NCBI RefSeq assembly: GCF_030674635.1
Contig: NZ_CP089978.1
Location: 2,338,980 to 2,402,979 of the forward strand
Length of the DNA: 64,000 bases
Reading direction: 5' to 3'
Origin: Moraxella sp. ZY210820
GTDB lineage: Bacteria > Pseudomonadota > Gammaproteobacteria > Pseudomonadales > Moraxellaceae
Shown: positions 46,531 through 55,097 of the stretch, in pieces
Numbering within the stretch: the first letter of the stretch is position 1
Layout of the letters: every line of letters begins with the position of its first letter
The notes under the pieces: model-generated
The model's database searches: none
Told to the model about the DNA's origin: nothing
Seen by the model: only the letters and a program-made list of their open reading frames with translations
Made by a program: the position numbers and the translations under genes

Positions 46531-47235
46531 TTACAATAGATTACCTTGCGAATTATCTTTTGACTTTTTATAAGAGTTATCTATTTGATAATCTTGATAT
46601 AAAGTTAAGAAAAACTCTTGTGATTTTATTTCATCTAGCATATTTCTACGATATAGCGAACAAAATAAAGCAACGGATTGAGCTTGACAGTTAATGGATT
46701 TTTCAGGATTAAATTCTATATCCGTAAATGCTTGATATTGTAATAACTCATCGTGATATTCAGGTTTATTGTTTAAAGCATTAACATACAGCCAATCATA
46801 AAATGCAGTTAATGGCGTTGTTTCCCAAAACTGATTATAAAAATTAAAACCAATAACTTTGCCAGAGCTTTTTAATCTATCATCTTTTTTGGCTTCTCGT
46901 GATGATTTATCTAGTAAATCAAGATATTGAATATTGCCTTCAAAAACCTTGCTACTTTGAAAAGCACTTTCTACACTAAAAGTTTTACCTTTCATTTTAG
47001 TAGTAATCATTAGATTAAATGCACTTAATTGTACGCCAAGCTCAATTTCTGATTTACTAGATATTTCTAAAATATCCGTGAAACCAAATTTTTGATTGAT
47101 TGCTTGATGCAATGAATTGATTGATTTTTGCTTTTGGCTGACAGCGAAACCAGAATGATAGGTAAAATCCACCATTTCAACATCAACCAATTTACTTGGG
47201 TTTGAACTCGGGATAAAAACGGGTCGTTTAGCCAT
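46531..47235 (-). CDS. NADAR/DUF6977-like partner of DarT (putative antitoxin)
   Basis: 234 residues. The N-terminus 'FHYHSGFAVSQKQKS'-type pattern ('FTYHSGFAVSQKQKSINSLH' here) plus 'ILEISSKSEIELGVQLSAFN' resembles the family often found with DarT1. NADAR-type members of that group act as glycosidases that remove ADP-ribose from guanine. The gene begins 2 bp after the darT stop on the same strand, so they are co-translated. An antitoxin activity is likely but not proven here. An alternative is an unrelated DUF6977 protein of unknown role. Confidence 0.62.
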   Translation of the reverse strand: MAKRPVFIPSSNPSKLVDVEMVDFTYHSGFAVSQKQKSINSLHQAINQKFGFTDILEISSKSEIELGVQLSAFNLMITTKMKGKTFSVESAFQSSKVFEGNIQYLDLLDKSSREAKKDDRLKSSGKVIGFNFYNQFWETTPLTAFYDWLYVNALNNKPEYHDELLQYQAFTDIEFNPEKSINCQAQSVALFCSLYRRNMLDEIKSQEFFLTLYQDYQIDNSYKKSKDNSQGNLL

Positions 47236-47237
47236 AA

Positions 47238-47873
47238 TTAGTAACCTATATTAGTCCATTCTCTTTTTCCAAAGAAACCTTGACCATTTGGATGTAAAAT
47301 AAATTTTAAATTTGGAAATTTTTTGCTGTATTCATCAACATATTTCTGTTCTGAAAACACACAACCTTTTATATGCTTTGGTTCAATTATCCCTTTTACC
47401 ATAACTTCTGCTTGGACATTTTTTGGATAATCCAACTCATTTTGAAACATTTCATCAAGTGCTTTTGCTCCTTGAAAATTTGAAATGTCTTGATGACTAA
47501 CATCGCTACTAGCTGAATTGCACGGATAGAATAAGCAATTATGACTTATTAAAACTTCTATTGATATTACGATAATAGCCCATTCTGAATTGGGATTGTT
47601 TGCCCTTAATTTATAAAACATTAAATCATTTGGAAAACCAACGCTTAAACAAGAGTAATCACATTTACCGTCATATCTATAATCATCATTGTAAATATAT
47701 TTTCCATTACTTTTTTTGTCATCAAGCAAAAAATCAAGCGGATTTATAAATTCATCTTTCATATCATTTCTTGGGATAATTCCTTTTGTTAAGATATTAT
47801 CCAAATTTTCCAATCTTGTGAAATGCACCAAATATTTTATATTTCGTCTGTTAATCACATCTTGAATAGTCAT
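47238..47873 (-). CDS. darT: DarT-like ADP-ribosyltransferase toxin
   Basis: 211 residues. The N-terminus 'IKYLVHFTRLENLDNILTKG' is the DarT/DUF4433 NAD-binding signature (H17-x-T). A middle segment 'GFPNDLMFYKLR' resembles the family's 'VPFYFxxxSPMLY' region. The catalytic Glu lies in 'NVQAEVMV' (E156). Members transfer ADP-ribose from NAD to single-stranded DNA and stall replication, either in toxin-antitoxin or phage-defence roles. Followed directly by a NADAR-like gene on the same strand. Upstream is a hairpin that ends the acnD transcript, so the pair probably has its own promoter in the 78 bp before the ATG. Confidence 0.78.
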   Translation of the reverse strand: MTIQDVINRRNIKYLVHFTRLENLDNILTKGIIPRNDMKDEFINPLDFLLDDKKSNGKYIYNDDYRYDGKCDYSCLSVGFPNDLMFYKLRANNPNSEWAIIVISIEVLISHNCLFYPCNSASSDVSHQDISNFQGAKALDEMFQNELDYPKNVQAEVMVKGIIEPKHIKGCVFSEQKYVDEYSKKFPNLKFILHPNGQGFFGKREWTNIGY

Positions 47874-47898
47874 TTTGAACTCCTAAAAAAATTAGTTG

Positions 47899-47933
47899 AA
47901 CAAGACAATTCTACCACAAAATTGCCTTGTCCT
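47899..47933 (-). terminator. acnD terminator
   Basis: Hairpin GACAAGGCAATT...AATTGTCTTGTT with a T-rich tail (TTTTTTT) on the minus strand, 19 bp beyond the acnD stop and before darT. Confidence 0.65.
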
Positions 47934-47951
47934 TACACGATTTATAAATTT

Positions 47952-50534
47952 TTAGCTACCTAAAAATTTACTCGCAAACTCCCTAAGCACGCCCCCCGCC
48001 TTATAGGTTTTGACATCACTATCGCTATCTAGGCGGCATAAGACAGGCACGGTTTGGGTCTCGCCATTTTTGCGTTCAATGATTAAATCCAAAGTACAGC
48101 GAGCCGAAATTTCCCCTTGTACCGCATAAATTTCCGTACCGTCCAATTTTAGAGTATGGCGATTTTGACCGTTTATAAATTGCAGTGGTAACACGCCCAT
48201 TCCCACCAAATTGGTGCGGTGAATGCGTTCAAAGCCTTCTGCGACAATCACTTCCACACCAGCCAAACGCACGCCTTTTGCTGCCCAGTCCCTGCTTGAC
48301 CCTTGCCCATAATCCGCCCCTGCAATGATGATAAGAGGTTGTGAGCGGTTCATATAGGTCTCAATCGCCTCCCACATTCTCATCACTGTGCCATCTGGTT
48401 CAACTCGTGCCAGCGAGCCTTGTCGCACGGTGCCGTCAGAGTTTTTGACCATTTCATTAAAGAGTTTTGGATTTGCCAAAGTCGCTCTTTGTGCGGTCAA
48501 ATGGTCGCCTCGGTGTGTGGCATAAGAGTTAAAATCTTCCTCTGGCACGCCCATTTTGGCAAGGTACTCGCCTGCGGCTGAATTTTTGACAATGGCATTA
48601 GAGGGCGACAAATGGTCGGTGGTAATATTATCAGGCAAAATAGCAAGCGGTCGTAGGTTTTTAAGTTCACATTCTTTTGCCAATGCTCCCTCCCAATAGG
48701 GTGGACGGCGGATATAGGTGGACTTTTCACGCCAATCATATAAAGGATTGCTTGCCTTGTCAGATTTATCCAAATCAAACATTGGAATGTAGATTTCTTT
48801 AAATTGCTCTGGTTTTACGCACTTGGCGACAATCTTGTCAATCTCATCATCTGATGGATAAATGTCGTTTAGATAAATCGGCTTGTCGTTATGATAGCCT
48901 AAGACATCATTTTCAATATCAAAACGAATCGTGCCAGCAATGGCATACGCCACAACGAGTGGCGGACTTGCCAAAAATGCCTGTTTTGCTTGTGGGTGAA
49001 TGCGTCCATCAAAATTGCGATTGCCCGAGAGTACGGCTGTGGCGTACAAATCGCGGTCGATGATTTCTTGTTCAATTTCTGGTCGTAACGCACCGCTCAT
49101 TCCATTACAAGTCGTGCAAGCATAGGCAACAATGCCAAAGCCTAATTTTTCAAGTTCGGGTAATAGCCCTGCTTCTTCTAGGTAGAGTTTGGCAACCTTA
49201 GAGCCAGGGGCAAAGGACGATTTGACCCACGGTTTACGAGTTAGACCAAGTTCATTGGCTTTTTTTGCCAAAAGTCCTGCTGCAACAGTATTTCTTGGGT
49301 TTGAGGTATTGGTACAACTGGTTATCGCTGCGATAATGACCGCTCCGTCAGGCATTAATCCGTCCGTACGCTCTTCTACCACCCCTGCAATGCCTCTCTC
49401 TTTTAGTTCGCTGGTGGCAACTTTGGCGTGTGGATTGGAAGGTCCTGCGATGGTGCGAGTTACCTTGGATAAGTCAAATTCTAACACTTGTGGATACTGG
49501 GCGTTTACCATTTTATCCGCCCATAGTCCGATTTGTTTGGCGTAAGTTTCCACCAATTTTACTTGTTCGGGCTCTCGCCCTGTTAGGGTCAAATAATCTA
49601 AGGTATTTTGGTCAATATAAAACATCGCCGCCGTTGCCCCATATTCAGGGGTCATATTAGAAATGGTGGCACGGTCGCCCACCGACAGAGAGTTCGCCCC
49701 TTCGCCAAAAAATTCCAAGAATGCACCAACGACTTTTTGCTCTCGTAAAAATTTGGTCAAAGACAATACAATGTCGGTTGCCGTAATCCCTGCTTGCCGT
49801 TTACCTGTTAAATGCACACCGATGATGTCAGGGGTACGCATCATTGAGGGTTGTCCTAGCATTACGCATTCGGCTTCAAGTCCGCCTACGCCCACCGAAA
49901 TCACGCCCAAAGCATCGGTATGTGGCGTATGGCTGTCTGTTCCCACACAAGTATCAGGGAAAGCGACACCATCTTTTCTTTGCACCACAGGCGACATCTT
50001 TTCTAAATTGATTTGGTGCATAATGCCGTTGCCAGCAGGAATCACATCAACATTTTTAAAGGCGGTTTTTGTCCAGTTGATAAAATGAAAACGGTCATCA
50101 TTACGGCGGTCTTCAATGGCACGGTTTTTGGCAAAAGCGTCTGGGTCATCGCCTCCGTGTTCCACCGCCAAAGAATGGTCTACAATGAGCTGGGTTTGTA
50201 CCACAGGATTGACTTTGGAGGGGTCTCCGCCAGCTTGGGCAATCGCATCACGAAGTCCCGCCAAATCCACAAGGGCGGTTTGCCCCAAAATGTCGTGGCA
50301 TACCACTCGTGCAGGATACCAAGGAAAATCTAGCTCTTGCTTATTACCGATAAGTTCATTTAGATAATCGGTAAGTTTTGGGTCATCACTACAATTTCGT
50401 ACCAGTTGCTCGGCAAGTACTTTGGCGGTGTAGGGAAGTGCTTCATACGCATTTGGGCGAATGTCGTTAATTGCCTGTTCTAAATCAAAGTAGTCTAATG
50501 CAGTATCGGCTAAGGGTTTACGGTAGTTTTTCAT
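47952..50534 (-). CDS. acnD: 2-methylcitrate dehydratase, Fe-S dependent (AcnD)
   Basis: Aconitase-family enzyme of the methylcitrate cycle that dehydrates 2-methylcitrate together with PrpF. 860 residues. Typical start 'KNYRKPLADTALDYFDLEQA'. The [4Fe-4S] cysteines are in 'AAITSCTNTSNPRNTVAAG' and 'ACTTCNGMSGAL'. The swivel domain has 'GADYGQGSSRDWAAKGVRLA' and 'NLVGMGVLPLQF'. Codon use is richer in G/C than in neighbours such as rarA. Its 5' end, including about 28 bp of leader, has a second copy at 58161-58276 in opposite orientation. prpB and prpC lie on the other strand. That is not the usual operon layout. Confidence 0.95.
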   Translation of the reverse strand: MKNYRKPLADTALDYFDLEQAINDIRPNAYEALPYTAKVLAEQLVRNCSDDPKLTDYLNELIGNKQELDFPWYPARVVCHDILGQTALVDLAGLRDAIAQAGGDPSKVNPVVQTQLIVDHSLAVEHGGDDPDAFAKNRAIEDRRNDDRFHFINWTKTAFKNVDVIPAGNGIMHQINLEKMSPVVQRKDGVAFPDTCVGTDSHTPHTDALGVISVGVGGLEAECVMLGQPSMMRTPDIIGVHLTGKRQAGITATDIVLSLTKFLREQKVVGAFLEFFGEGANSLSVGDRATISNMTPEYGATAAMFYIDQNTLDYLTLTGREPEQVKLVETYAKQIGLWADKMVNAQYPQVLEFDLSKVTRTIAGPSNPHAKVATSELKERGIAGVVEERTDGLMPDGAVIIAAITSCTNTSNPRNTVAAGLLAKKANELGLTRKPWVKSSFAPGSKVAKLYLEEAGLLPELEKLGFGIVAYACTTCNGMSGALRPEIEQEIIDRDLYATAVLSGNRNFDGRIHPQAKQAFLASPPLVVAYAIAGTIRFDIENDVLGYHNDKPIYLNDIYPSDDEIDKIVAKCVKPEQFKEIYIPMFDLDKSDKASNPLYDWREKSTYIRRPPYWEGALAKECELKNLRPLAILPDNITTDHLSPSNAIVKNSAAGEYLAKMGVPEEDFNSYATHRGDHLTAQRATLANPKLFNEMVKNSDGTVRQGSLARVEPDGTVMRMWEAIETYMNRSQPLIIIAGADYGQGSSRDWAAKGVRLAGVEVIVAEGFERIHRTNLVGMGVLPLQFINGQNRHTLKLDGTEIYAVQGEISARCTLDLIIERKNGETQTVPVLCRLDSDSDVKTYKAGGVLREFASKFLGS

Positions 50535-50662
50535 TGCTAAGTTTCCTTTTCTTTGGCTGTGAAAAATCTGAATTTAGGCAACAGTGTCGCCTGTTTTTTA
50601 TAAAATAGGACACACTGTTTTTAAATTGAACCTTTTTCATCATCTGTGAACTAGATTTGATA
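50535..50662. other. acnD leader and spacer
   Basis: The first 28 bp carry the acnD ribosome-site region that is repeated inverted at 58161-58185. The rest shows no gene. Confidence 0.5.
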
Positions 50663-50845
50663 TTAAAGATAAGGCTCCACTCTATCATTAAATTCAATCA
50701 TAAATCGATTTAAAGCAGAAGTCCAGTCTCTCATAAACATCATCCATTTTTTAGTAGTGTAAATCGCTTGGTGAATATCTTTAGCATAATTAAAAAACAA
50801 ATACCCTTGATCTAATATTATTTTAGAAAATTTAGAGCCTGAACA
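50663..50845 (-). pseudogene. IS256-family transposase remnant (C-terminal piece)
   Basis: On the minus strand an open frame ends at 50663 and reads '..LFFNYAKDIHQAIYTT' joined to 'KKWMMFMRDWTSALNRFMIE' and 'FNDRVEPYL'. It has the IS256/Mutator C-terminal blocks 'YPPEIRKVIYTTN' and 'KKWTMPIRDWGSALNQF', but the segment between them is deleted and the N-terminus is absent. No terminal inverted repeats were found. It lies between acnD and rarA, at or near the left breakpoint of the proposed prp inversion. Confidence 0.7.
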
Positions 50846-50900
50846 AACAAAGTATGTTATTCATCGGTCAAAGATAAATTAACGATAGTTTATCTTACAA

Positions 50901-52181
50901 CTAATCTTTCTTATTAAACCAACGACGTTGTTGTAATTTTTCACTTTCAACTTCACGTTTATTTAACGCATAAGTATAGAGTTTTGTACCTTTTAGCTCA
51001 GGTGGAAAATAATCCTGCAACACAAAATGCTCTGGAAAATCATGTGGATACAAATAACCATCGCTATAACCTTGCTGTTTCATCAAGCCTGTAGGAGCAT
51101 TACGCAAATGTAAAGGCACTGCCAAATGAGCCGTTTGTTCAGCTAATTCCATCGCCTTATTAATTGCCAAATAAGTACTATTACTTTTACCTGTAGTCGC
51201 CAAATACACCACACATTGACCTAAAATAATGCGTGCTTCAGGCATACCCAAAACTTGCACTGAACGAAAACATTCTCCTGCTAATAATAACGCATTTGTG
51301 TCAGCATTACCTATATCTTCTGATGCTAAAATCAATAAACGGCGAGCAATAAATGTTGGGTCTTCACCACCTTTTAGCATACGAGCTAACCAATACAAAC
51401 TCGCATCAGGATCACTGCCACGAATTGATTTAATCATTGCCGATACTAAATCATAATGCTGTTCGCCATTTTTATCATAACGTGCGATATTTTGCTGTGC
51501 AACTTGAATTACCAACTGATTATCAATCACATTGACATTATCTTGCTCATCAACATCCTCAAATGTATTTGCAGTTAAATCTAATAAATTGAGAGCCTTA
51601 CGTGCATCGCCTGCAGAAAATTGAATTAAGGCATCGTATTCATCAATTTGAATATTTTTTTGTTTTAAAATTTTATCTCGTTTCACGGCGATGGTTAATA
51701 ATTGTTGGATTTCATCAGCCGTTAAAGCATTTAATGTATAAACCTGACAACGTGATAATAACGCATTATTCACTTCAAATGATGGATTTTCTGTCGTTGC
51801 ACCAATCAGTGTTACTTTTCCTTTTTCTACCGCATTAAGTAACGCATCTTGTTGTGATTTATTAAAACGATGAATTTCATCAATAAACAGCACAGGTGGT
51901 AATAAATCTTGCCCATCGCCAATCGCTTCACGCAAATCCTTAACTCCCGCACTTAATGCAGAAAGGCTAATAAATGGACGATCCACCGCTTGAGCCAGCA
52001 ACAACGCCAATGTAGTTTTCCCGACACCCGGTGGCCCCCAAAAAATAATTGATGGCAAATGTCCTTGGTCAATCATTTGACGGAATGGAACATTCTCATC
52101 TAATAAATGGCTTTGCCCAACAATTTCACTTAAATCTCGTGGACGTATGCGTTCAGGTAAAGGAATATATTGTGCTGACAT
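50901..52181 (-). CDS. rarA: Replication-associated recombination protein RarA
   Basis: AAA+ ATPase (MgsA/WRNIP1 family) acting at stalled forks. From the ATG at 52181: 'MSAQYIPLPERIRPRDLSEI' with 'VGQSHLL', Walker A GPPGVGKTT, Walker B 'VLFIDEIHRFNKSQQD', sensor 'GATTENPSFEVNNALLSR', and the C-terminal tetramerisation region with 'SEDIGNADTNALLL'. 426 residues. An in-frame ATG at 52223 would overlap erpA and add a hydrophobic extension not found in the family. It begins 11 bp after erpA; probably one transcript. Confidence 0.94.
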   Translation of the reverse strand: MSAQYIPLPERIRPRDLSEIVGQSHLLDENVPFRQMIDQGHLPSIIFWGPPGVGKTTLALLLAQAVDRPFISLSALSAGVKDLREAIGDGQDLLPPVLFIDEIHRFNKSQQDALLNAVEKGKVTLIGATTENPSFEVNNALLSRCQVYTLNALTADEIQQLLTIAVKRDKILKQKNIQIDEYDALIQFSAGDARKALNLLDLTANTFEDVDEQDNVNVIDNQLVIQVAQQNIARYDKNGEQHYDLVSAMIKSIRGSDPDASLYWLARMLKGGEDPTFIARRLLILASEDIGNADTNALLLAGECFRSVQVLGMPEARIILGQCVVYLATTGKSNSTYLAINKAMELAEQTAHLAVPLHLRNAPTGLMKQQGYSDGYLYPHDFPEHFVLQDYFPPELKGTKLYTYALNKREVESEKLQQRRWFNKKD

Positions 52182-52192
52182 AATAATCGCTT

Positions 52193-52531
52193 TTAAATGG
52201 AAAATGATGAACCACAACCACAAGTTGTTGTTGCATTTGGATTTTGAACGATAAAACGAGAACCTTCCAAACCTTCAACATAATCAACCGTTGAGCCAAC
52301 AAGATATTGATAACTTAAAGCATCAACCACCATTTTGACATCATCATTGATAAACTCTGCATCATCTTCATTTACACTTTCCGCAAAATTAAAACCATAA
52401 GAAAAGCCAGAACAGCCACCACCTGTTACATAAACACGCAACATTAGATGAGGATTTCCTTCACTTTCTCTTAATTGGCGAACTTTTTTAGCAGCATTAT
52501 CAGTTAAAATTAGTGCTGGTTCAGTCATCAT
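52193..52531 (-). CDS. erpA: Iron-sulfur cluster insertion protein ErpA
   Basis: A-type Fe-S carrier, 112 residues. The three conserved cysteines are in '[13 protein letters not shown]' and the C-terminal '[11 protein letters not shown]'. The '[17 protein letters not shown]' stretch is of the ErpA type rather than IscA, which normally lies in an isc operon (not present here). It delivers clusters to targets such as IspG/IspH. Start at 52531 or the adjacent ATG at 52528. Upstream is a 16-bp perfect hairpin. Confidence 0.9.
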   Translation of the reverse strand: MMTEPALILTDNAAKKVRQLRESEGNPHLMLRVYVTGGGCSGFSYGFNFAESVNEDDAEFINDDVKMVVDALSYQYLVGSTVDYVEGLEGSRFIVQNPNATTTCGCGSSFSI

Positions 52532-52560
52532 TATCTCACTTATTAATAGGAAAAATGGAA

Positions 52561-52606
52561 ATAAAACTATCCTAAATTATATATCAAATTTTTAGGATAG
52601 TTTTAT
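52561..52606. other. 16-bp perfect hairpin between erpA and prpB
   Basis: ATAAAACTATCCTAAA / TTTAGGATAGTTTTAT with a 14-nt loop. It looks like a bidirectional terminator, but both flanking genes start (diverge) here. It may be an operator in the erpA leader or a terminator left over from a rearrangement. Confidence 0.55.
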
Positions 52607-52694
52607 ATTATAGCTTAAAATCAGATAAAATGAGTGTTATAAAGTTTTATTTATTTTATTAGGATATTTACAGGGATTGTTATACTGGATGTAA

Positions 52695-52710
52695 TGTTCC
52701 ACGTGAAACA
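52695..52710. other. parS: parS centromere site
   Basis: TGTTCCACGTGAAACA is a perfect match to the widely conserved chromosomal ParB-binding palindrome. It lies in intergenic DNA 5' of prpB and about 11 kb from the origin region, where parS sites normally occur. parA and parB are not in the window. Confidence 0.9.
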
Positions 52711-52838
52711 TCATGATAAATTGTGCTTCAAGTTCTATTTGCATATTTATTATACAATATCTACTACTTTTAGCCTAATGATAATTTGTTTTTTTAATGA
52801 TATATTGATAAAAATGAACATTTGAAAGGATTTTTATT

Positions 52839-53717
52839 ATGAGCCATATTTCTGCAGGTTTATTATTTCGCCAAGCGGTTGCTAGTGAAAAACCGCTACA
52901 AGTTGTCGGCACCATCAACGCCAATCACGCCCTACTTGCCAAACGAGCTGGCTTTAAAGCCATTTATTTATCTGGCGGGGGAGTGGCGGCAGGGTCTTTG
53001 GGCTTGCCTGATTTGGGCATTAGCGGTCTTGACGATGTTTTGACCGATGTTCGTAGAATTACCGATGTCTGTGATGTACCCCTTTTGGTGGACGCTGATA
53101 CTGGCTTTGGAGCAAGTGCCTTTAATATGGCTCGTACCACCAAATCTTTGATTAAATTTGGAGCAGCAGCAATGCACATAGAAGACCAAGTCGGTGCCAA
53201 ACGCTGTGGACACCGCCCCAACAAGGCTGTAGTTTCTACACAAGAAATGGTAGATCGCATCAAGGCGGCGGTGGATGCTCGCACCGATGAGAATTTTGTG
53301 ATTATGGCTCGCACCGATGCCCTTGCCGTAGAAGGCTTGGAAAGTGCGATAGACCGTGCCTGTGCCTATGTCGAGGCTGGGGCAGATATGCTCTTTCCAG
53401 AGGCGATTACTGATTTGTCAATGTACAAACAGTTTGGCGATAAAACGGGTGTACCTATTCTTGCCAATATTACCGAATTTGGTTCAACACCCCTTTATAC
53501 CACGGACGAATTAGCCAGCGTTGATGTGTCACTGGTGCTGTATCCCCTATCGGCATTTAGAGCGATGAATAAAGCGGCAGAGAATGTCTATAATGCCATA
53601 CGAGCTGACGGCACGCAAAAAAATGTCATAGACACAATGCAAACTCGTGCGGAATTATACGAACGCATTAATTACCACGCTTTTGAGGATTATTTGGATA
53701 ATGCGTTTAAGAAATAG
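52839..53717 (+). CDS. prpB: 2-methylisocitrate lyase
   Basis: Cleaves 2-methylisocitrate to pyruvate and succinate, last step of the methylcitrate cycle. 292 residues. '[20 protein letters not shown]', '[10 protein letters not shown]', and the active-site loop '[18 protein letters not shown]' with the K-R-C-G-H motif and catalytic Cys. Upstream 'GAAAGGA' ribosome site. G/C-rich relative to neighbouring genes, like prpC, acnD and prpF, consistent with a common foreign origin. A 3'-end fragment of a second prpB is fused to a prpC start at 54348-54455. prpC is 2.4 kb downstream, separated by three inserted genes. Confidence 0.95.
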   Translation: MSHISAGLLFRQAVASEKPLQVVGTINANHALLAKRAGFKAIYLSGGGVAAGSLGLPDLGISGLDDVLTDVRRITDVCDVPLLVDADTGFGASAFNMARTTKSLIKFGAAAMHIEDQVGAKRCGHRPNKAVVSTQEMVDRIKAAVDARTDENFVIMARTDALAVEGLESAIDRACAYVEAGADMLFPEAITDLSMYKQFGDKTGVPILANITEFGSTPLYTTDELASVDVSLVLYPLSAFRAMNKAAENVYNAIRADGTQKNVIDTMQTRAELYERINYHAFEDYLDNAFKK

Positions 53718-53735
53718 GTTTTATTTGGTGCGTAA

Positions 53736-53752
53736 GGTGCGTATTACGCACT
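53736..53752. repeat. GGTGCGTATTACGCACT palindrome
   Basis: 19 bp after the prpB stop. Its surroundings ('GCGTAAGGTGCG.ATTACGCAC.GTT') match the element at 46503-46530. Confidence 0.75.
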
Positions 53753-53763
53753 GTTAAGGTAAA

Positions 53764-54150
53764 ATGTTGCAGATTGGTAAGATAATGAATGATAAGCAAA
53801 ATTTAGATTTAAAAAAATCCTATAAACATCTATCAAGTATGCCAATGTATTTATTGTACTTTGTTTTGCATTTATTTGGCATACTTTCAAGAATGGGATT
53901 TATAAAAATTGAAATCAAAAATAACATTGATGATTATTTATTTTTCACGATATTTTTCTCTACTGTAATAATAGGACTAATCTTTATGATTTGCAGTGAA
54001 AAATGGATAAGAACTTATTTTATCAAACAACAATTTTCACCAGAAAAATTGAATAAATATGAGAAAATATCCAATTATTTTCATAAAATTACTTCTGTAA
54101 TTGTACTGACTTATTGGGCATTGCATTTTTATCAATTTTTCAACCCTTAA
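53764..54150 (+). CDS. Hypothetical membrane protein (128 aa)
   Basis: Three hydrophobic helices (about residues 27-45, 57-80 and 104-123). Basic loops such as 'KSYKHLSSMP' and 'SEKWIRTYFIKQQFSPEKLN' follow the positive-inside pattern. No family recognised. First ATG 53764 has AAGG upstream; an in-frame ATG at 53785 is an alternative. AT-rich, unlike prpB just upstream, so it was probably inserted between prpB and prpC. The following DNA begins with a GGTGCG palindrome and a copy of the prpC leader. Confidence 0.6.
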   Translation: MLQIGKIMNDKQNLDLKKSYKHLSSMPMYLLYFVLHLFGILSRMGFIKIEIKNNIDDYLFFTIFFSTVIIGLIFMICSEKWIRTYFIKQQFSPEKLNKYEKISNYFHKITSVIVLTYWALHFYQFFNP

Positions 54151-54160
54151 CTGTAAAATC

Positions 54161-54347
54161 GGTGCGTAATACGCACCTTACCCAAACCCTAAAACTTTTA
54201 AAAAAATTTAAATATCCCCACCCAGTTTTAAAAAGGATATTTAAAAACGGATAATTATCCAACCATAATTATCCAAAAACCGATAATTTAACCGCCCAAT
54301 GCCATTAAATTATCATTCTTCCCATTAAGGACAAAAGGAACACTGCT
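54161..54347 (+). repeat. prpC leader repeat, copy A
   Basis: Starts with the palindrome GGTGCGTAATACGCACC (54161-54177). It contains an inverted repeat TTTAAATATCC/GGATATTTAAA (54207-54217 and 54235-54245) and the 12-bp palindrome GGATAATTATCC (54249-54260). It ends with 'AAGGACAAAAGGAACACTGCT' just before an ATG. Close match to copy C upstream of prpC and to copy B. The hairpins could be terminator or operator elements. Confidence 0.82.
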
Positions 54348-54455
54348 ATGAGTGAACAAACCTTACCCAAAATTGATGGCTTTAAGCCCAAAAAATATAA
54401 ACACATTGATTATCATTATTTTGAATACCGTTTGGATAATGCGTTTAAGAAATGA
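54348..54455 (+). pseudogene. Chimeric remnant: prpC start fused to prpB end
   Basis: A 35-codon frame reads 'MSEQTLPKIDGFKPKK', homologous to the first 16 residues of PrpC, then 'YKHIDYHYFEYRLDNAFKK', homologous to the last residues of PrpB ('[15 protein letters not shown]'), and stops. The codons after residue 16 resemble the DNA at the end of prpB, including the 'TTTGGATAATGCGTTTAAGAAAT' tail. It is best explained by duplication of prp genes followed by a deletion joining the two ends. Not expected to make a functional protein. Confidence 0.8.
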
Positions 54456-54487
54456 TTTTTAAACAAATAATTTTGGAGTAATTTAAA

Positions 54488-55087
54488 ATGCAACAAATTT
54501 TTGACCGTATTCACACCGAATTCGCCCGCTTAAAAGAAAAATATCAAAGCGATATGGATTTATCTTTTAATGATGGGGCGACCGATGATGATTTTGCTAA
54601 ATTAGAAAAAGTATTGGGCTTTGAATTACCTAATGACTTTAAAGAAATTTATCGCATTCATAATGGTTCGTATAATCTTGGTGTCTTTGTTGATGAAAGT
54701 TGGTTTTCTATTGATGATATTATCATTGAATATCAAATTTGGATAGATTTATACAATAATGGTGATTTTAAGGACGGTGATGGTGATTGTGGTTGCAGTC
54801 CTGAACATAACGAAATCAAAGCGGATTTTTGGTTTAATCCAAAATGGATACCATTAACAGGAAATGGTTGTGGTGATAGCAAAATGATTGACCTTGACCC
54901 CAGTGACACTGGCACGGTTGGACAAATCATTCAAATGTGGCACGATGAGCCAAATCGTACATTAGAAGCCATTTCTTTAAAAACCTTGTTTGAGCAATTT
55001 GCTACCGATTTGGAAAATGATGAATATATTATTCACCCAGAATATGAAGGTATTGTTCGGGCTGATGAAGTAGATGATTTTGAATAA
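54488..55087 (+). CDS. SMI1/KNR4 (SUKH-1) family protein
   Basis: 199 residues. The SUKH core is clear: 'LEKVLGFELPNDFKEIYRIH' and 'NGSYNLGVFVDESWFSIDDI', then 'PLTGNGCGDSKMIDLDPSDT' followed by 'GTVGQIIQMWHDEP' and a helix 'SLKTLFEQFATDLEN'. Bacterial members are usually immunity proteins that neutralise nuclease toxins. A toxin is not seen here. It stands between two copies of the prpC leader and is much more AT-rich than the prp genes. Ribosome site TTTGGAGTAA precedes the ATG. The same superfamily appears at 19852-20340. Confidence 0.85.
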   Translation: MQQIFDRIHTEFARLKEKYQSDMDLSFNDGATDDDFAKLEKVLGFELPNDFKEIYRIHNGSYNLGVFVDESWFSIDDIIIEYQIWIDLYNNGDFKDGDGDCGCSPEHNEIKADFWFNPKWIPLTGNGCGDSKMIDLDPSDTGTVGQIIQMWHDEPNRTLEAISLKTLFEQFATDLENDEYIIHPEYEGIVRADEVDDFE

Positions 55088-55097
55088 TGTGTTTAAT

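Noticed and set aside
46236..46694. 152-codon plus-strand frame across doc and NADAR genes
   Set aside because: It overlaps three minus-strand genes with good family evidence and has no ribosome site; a shadow frame.
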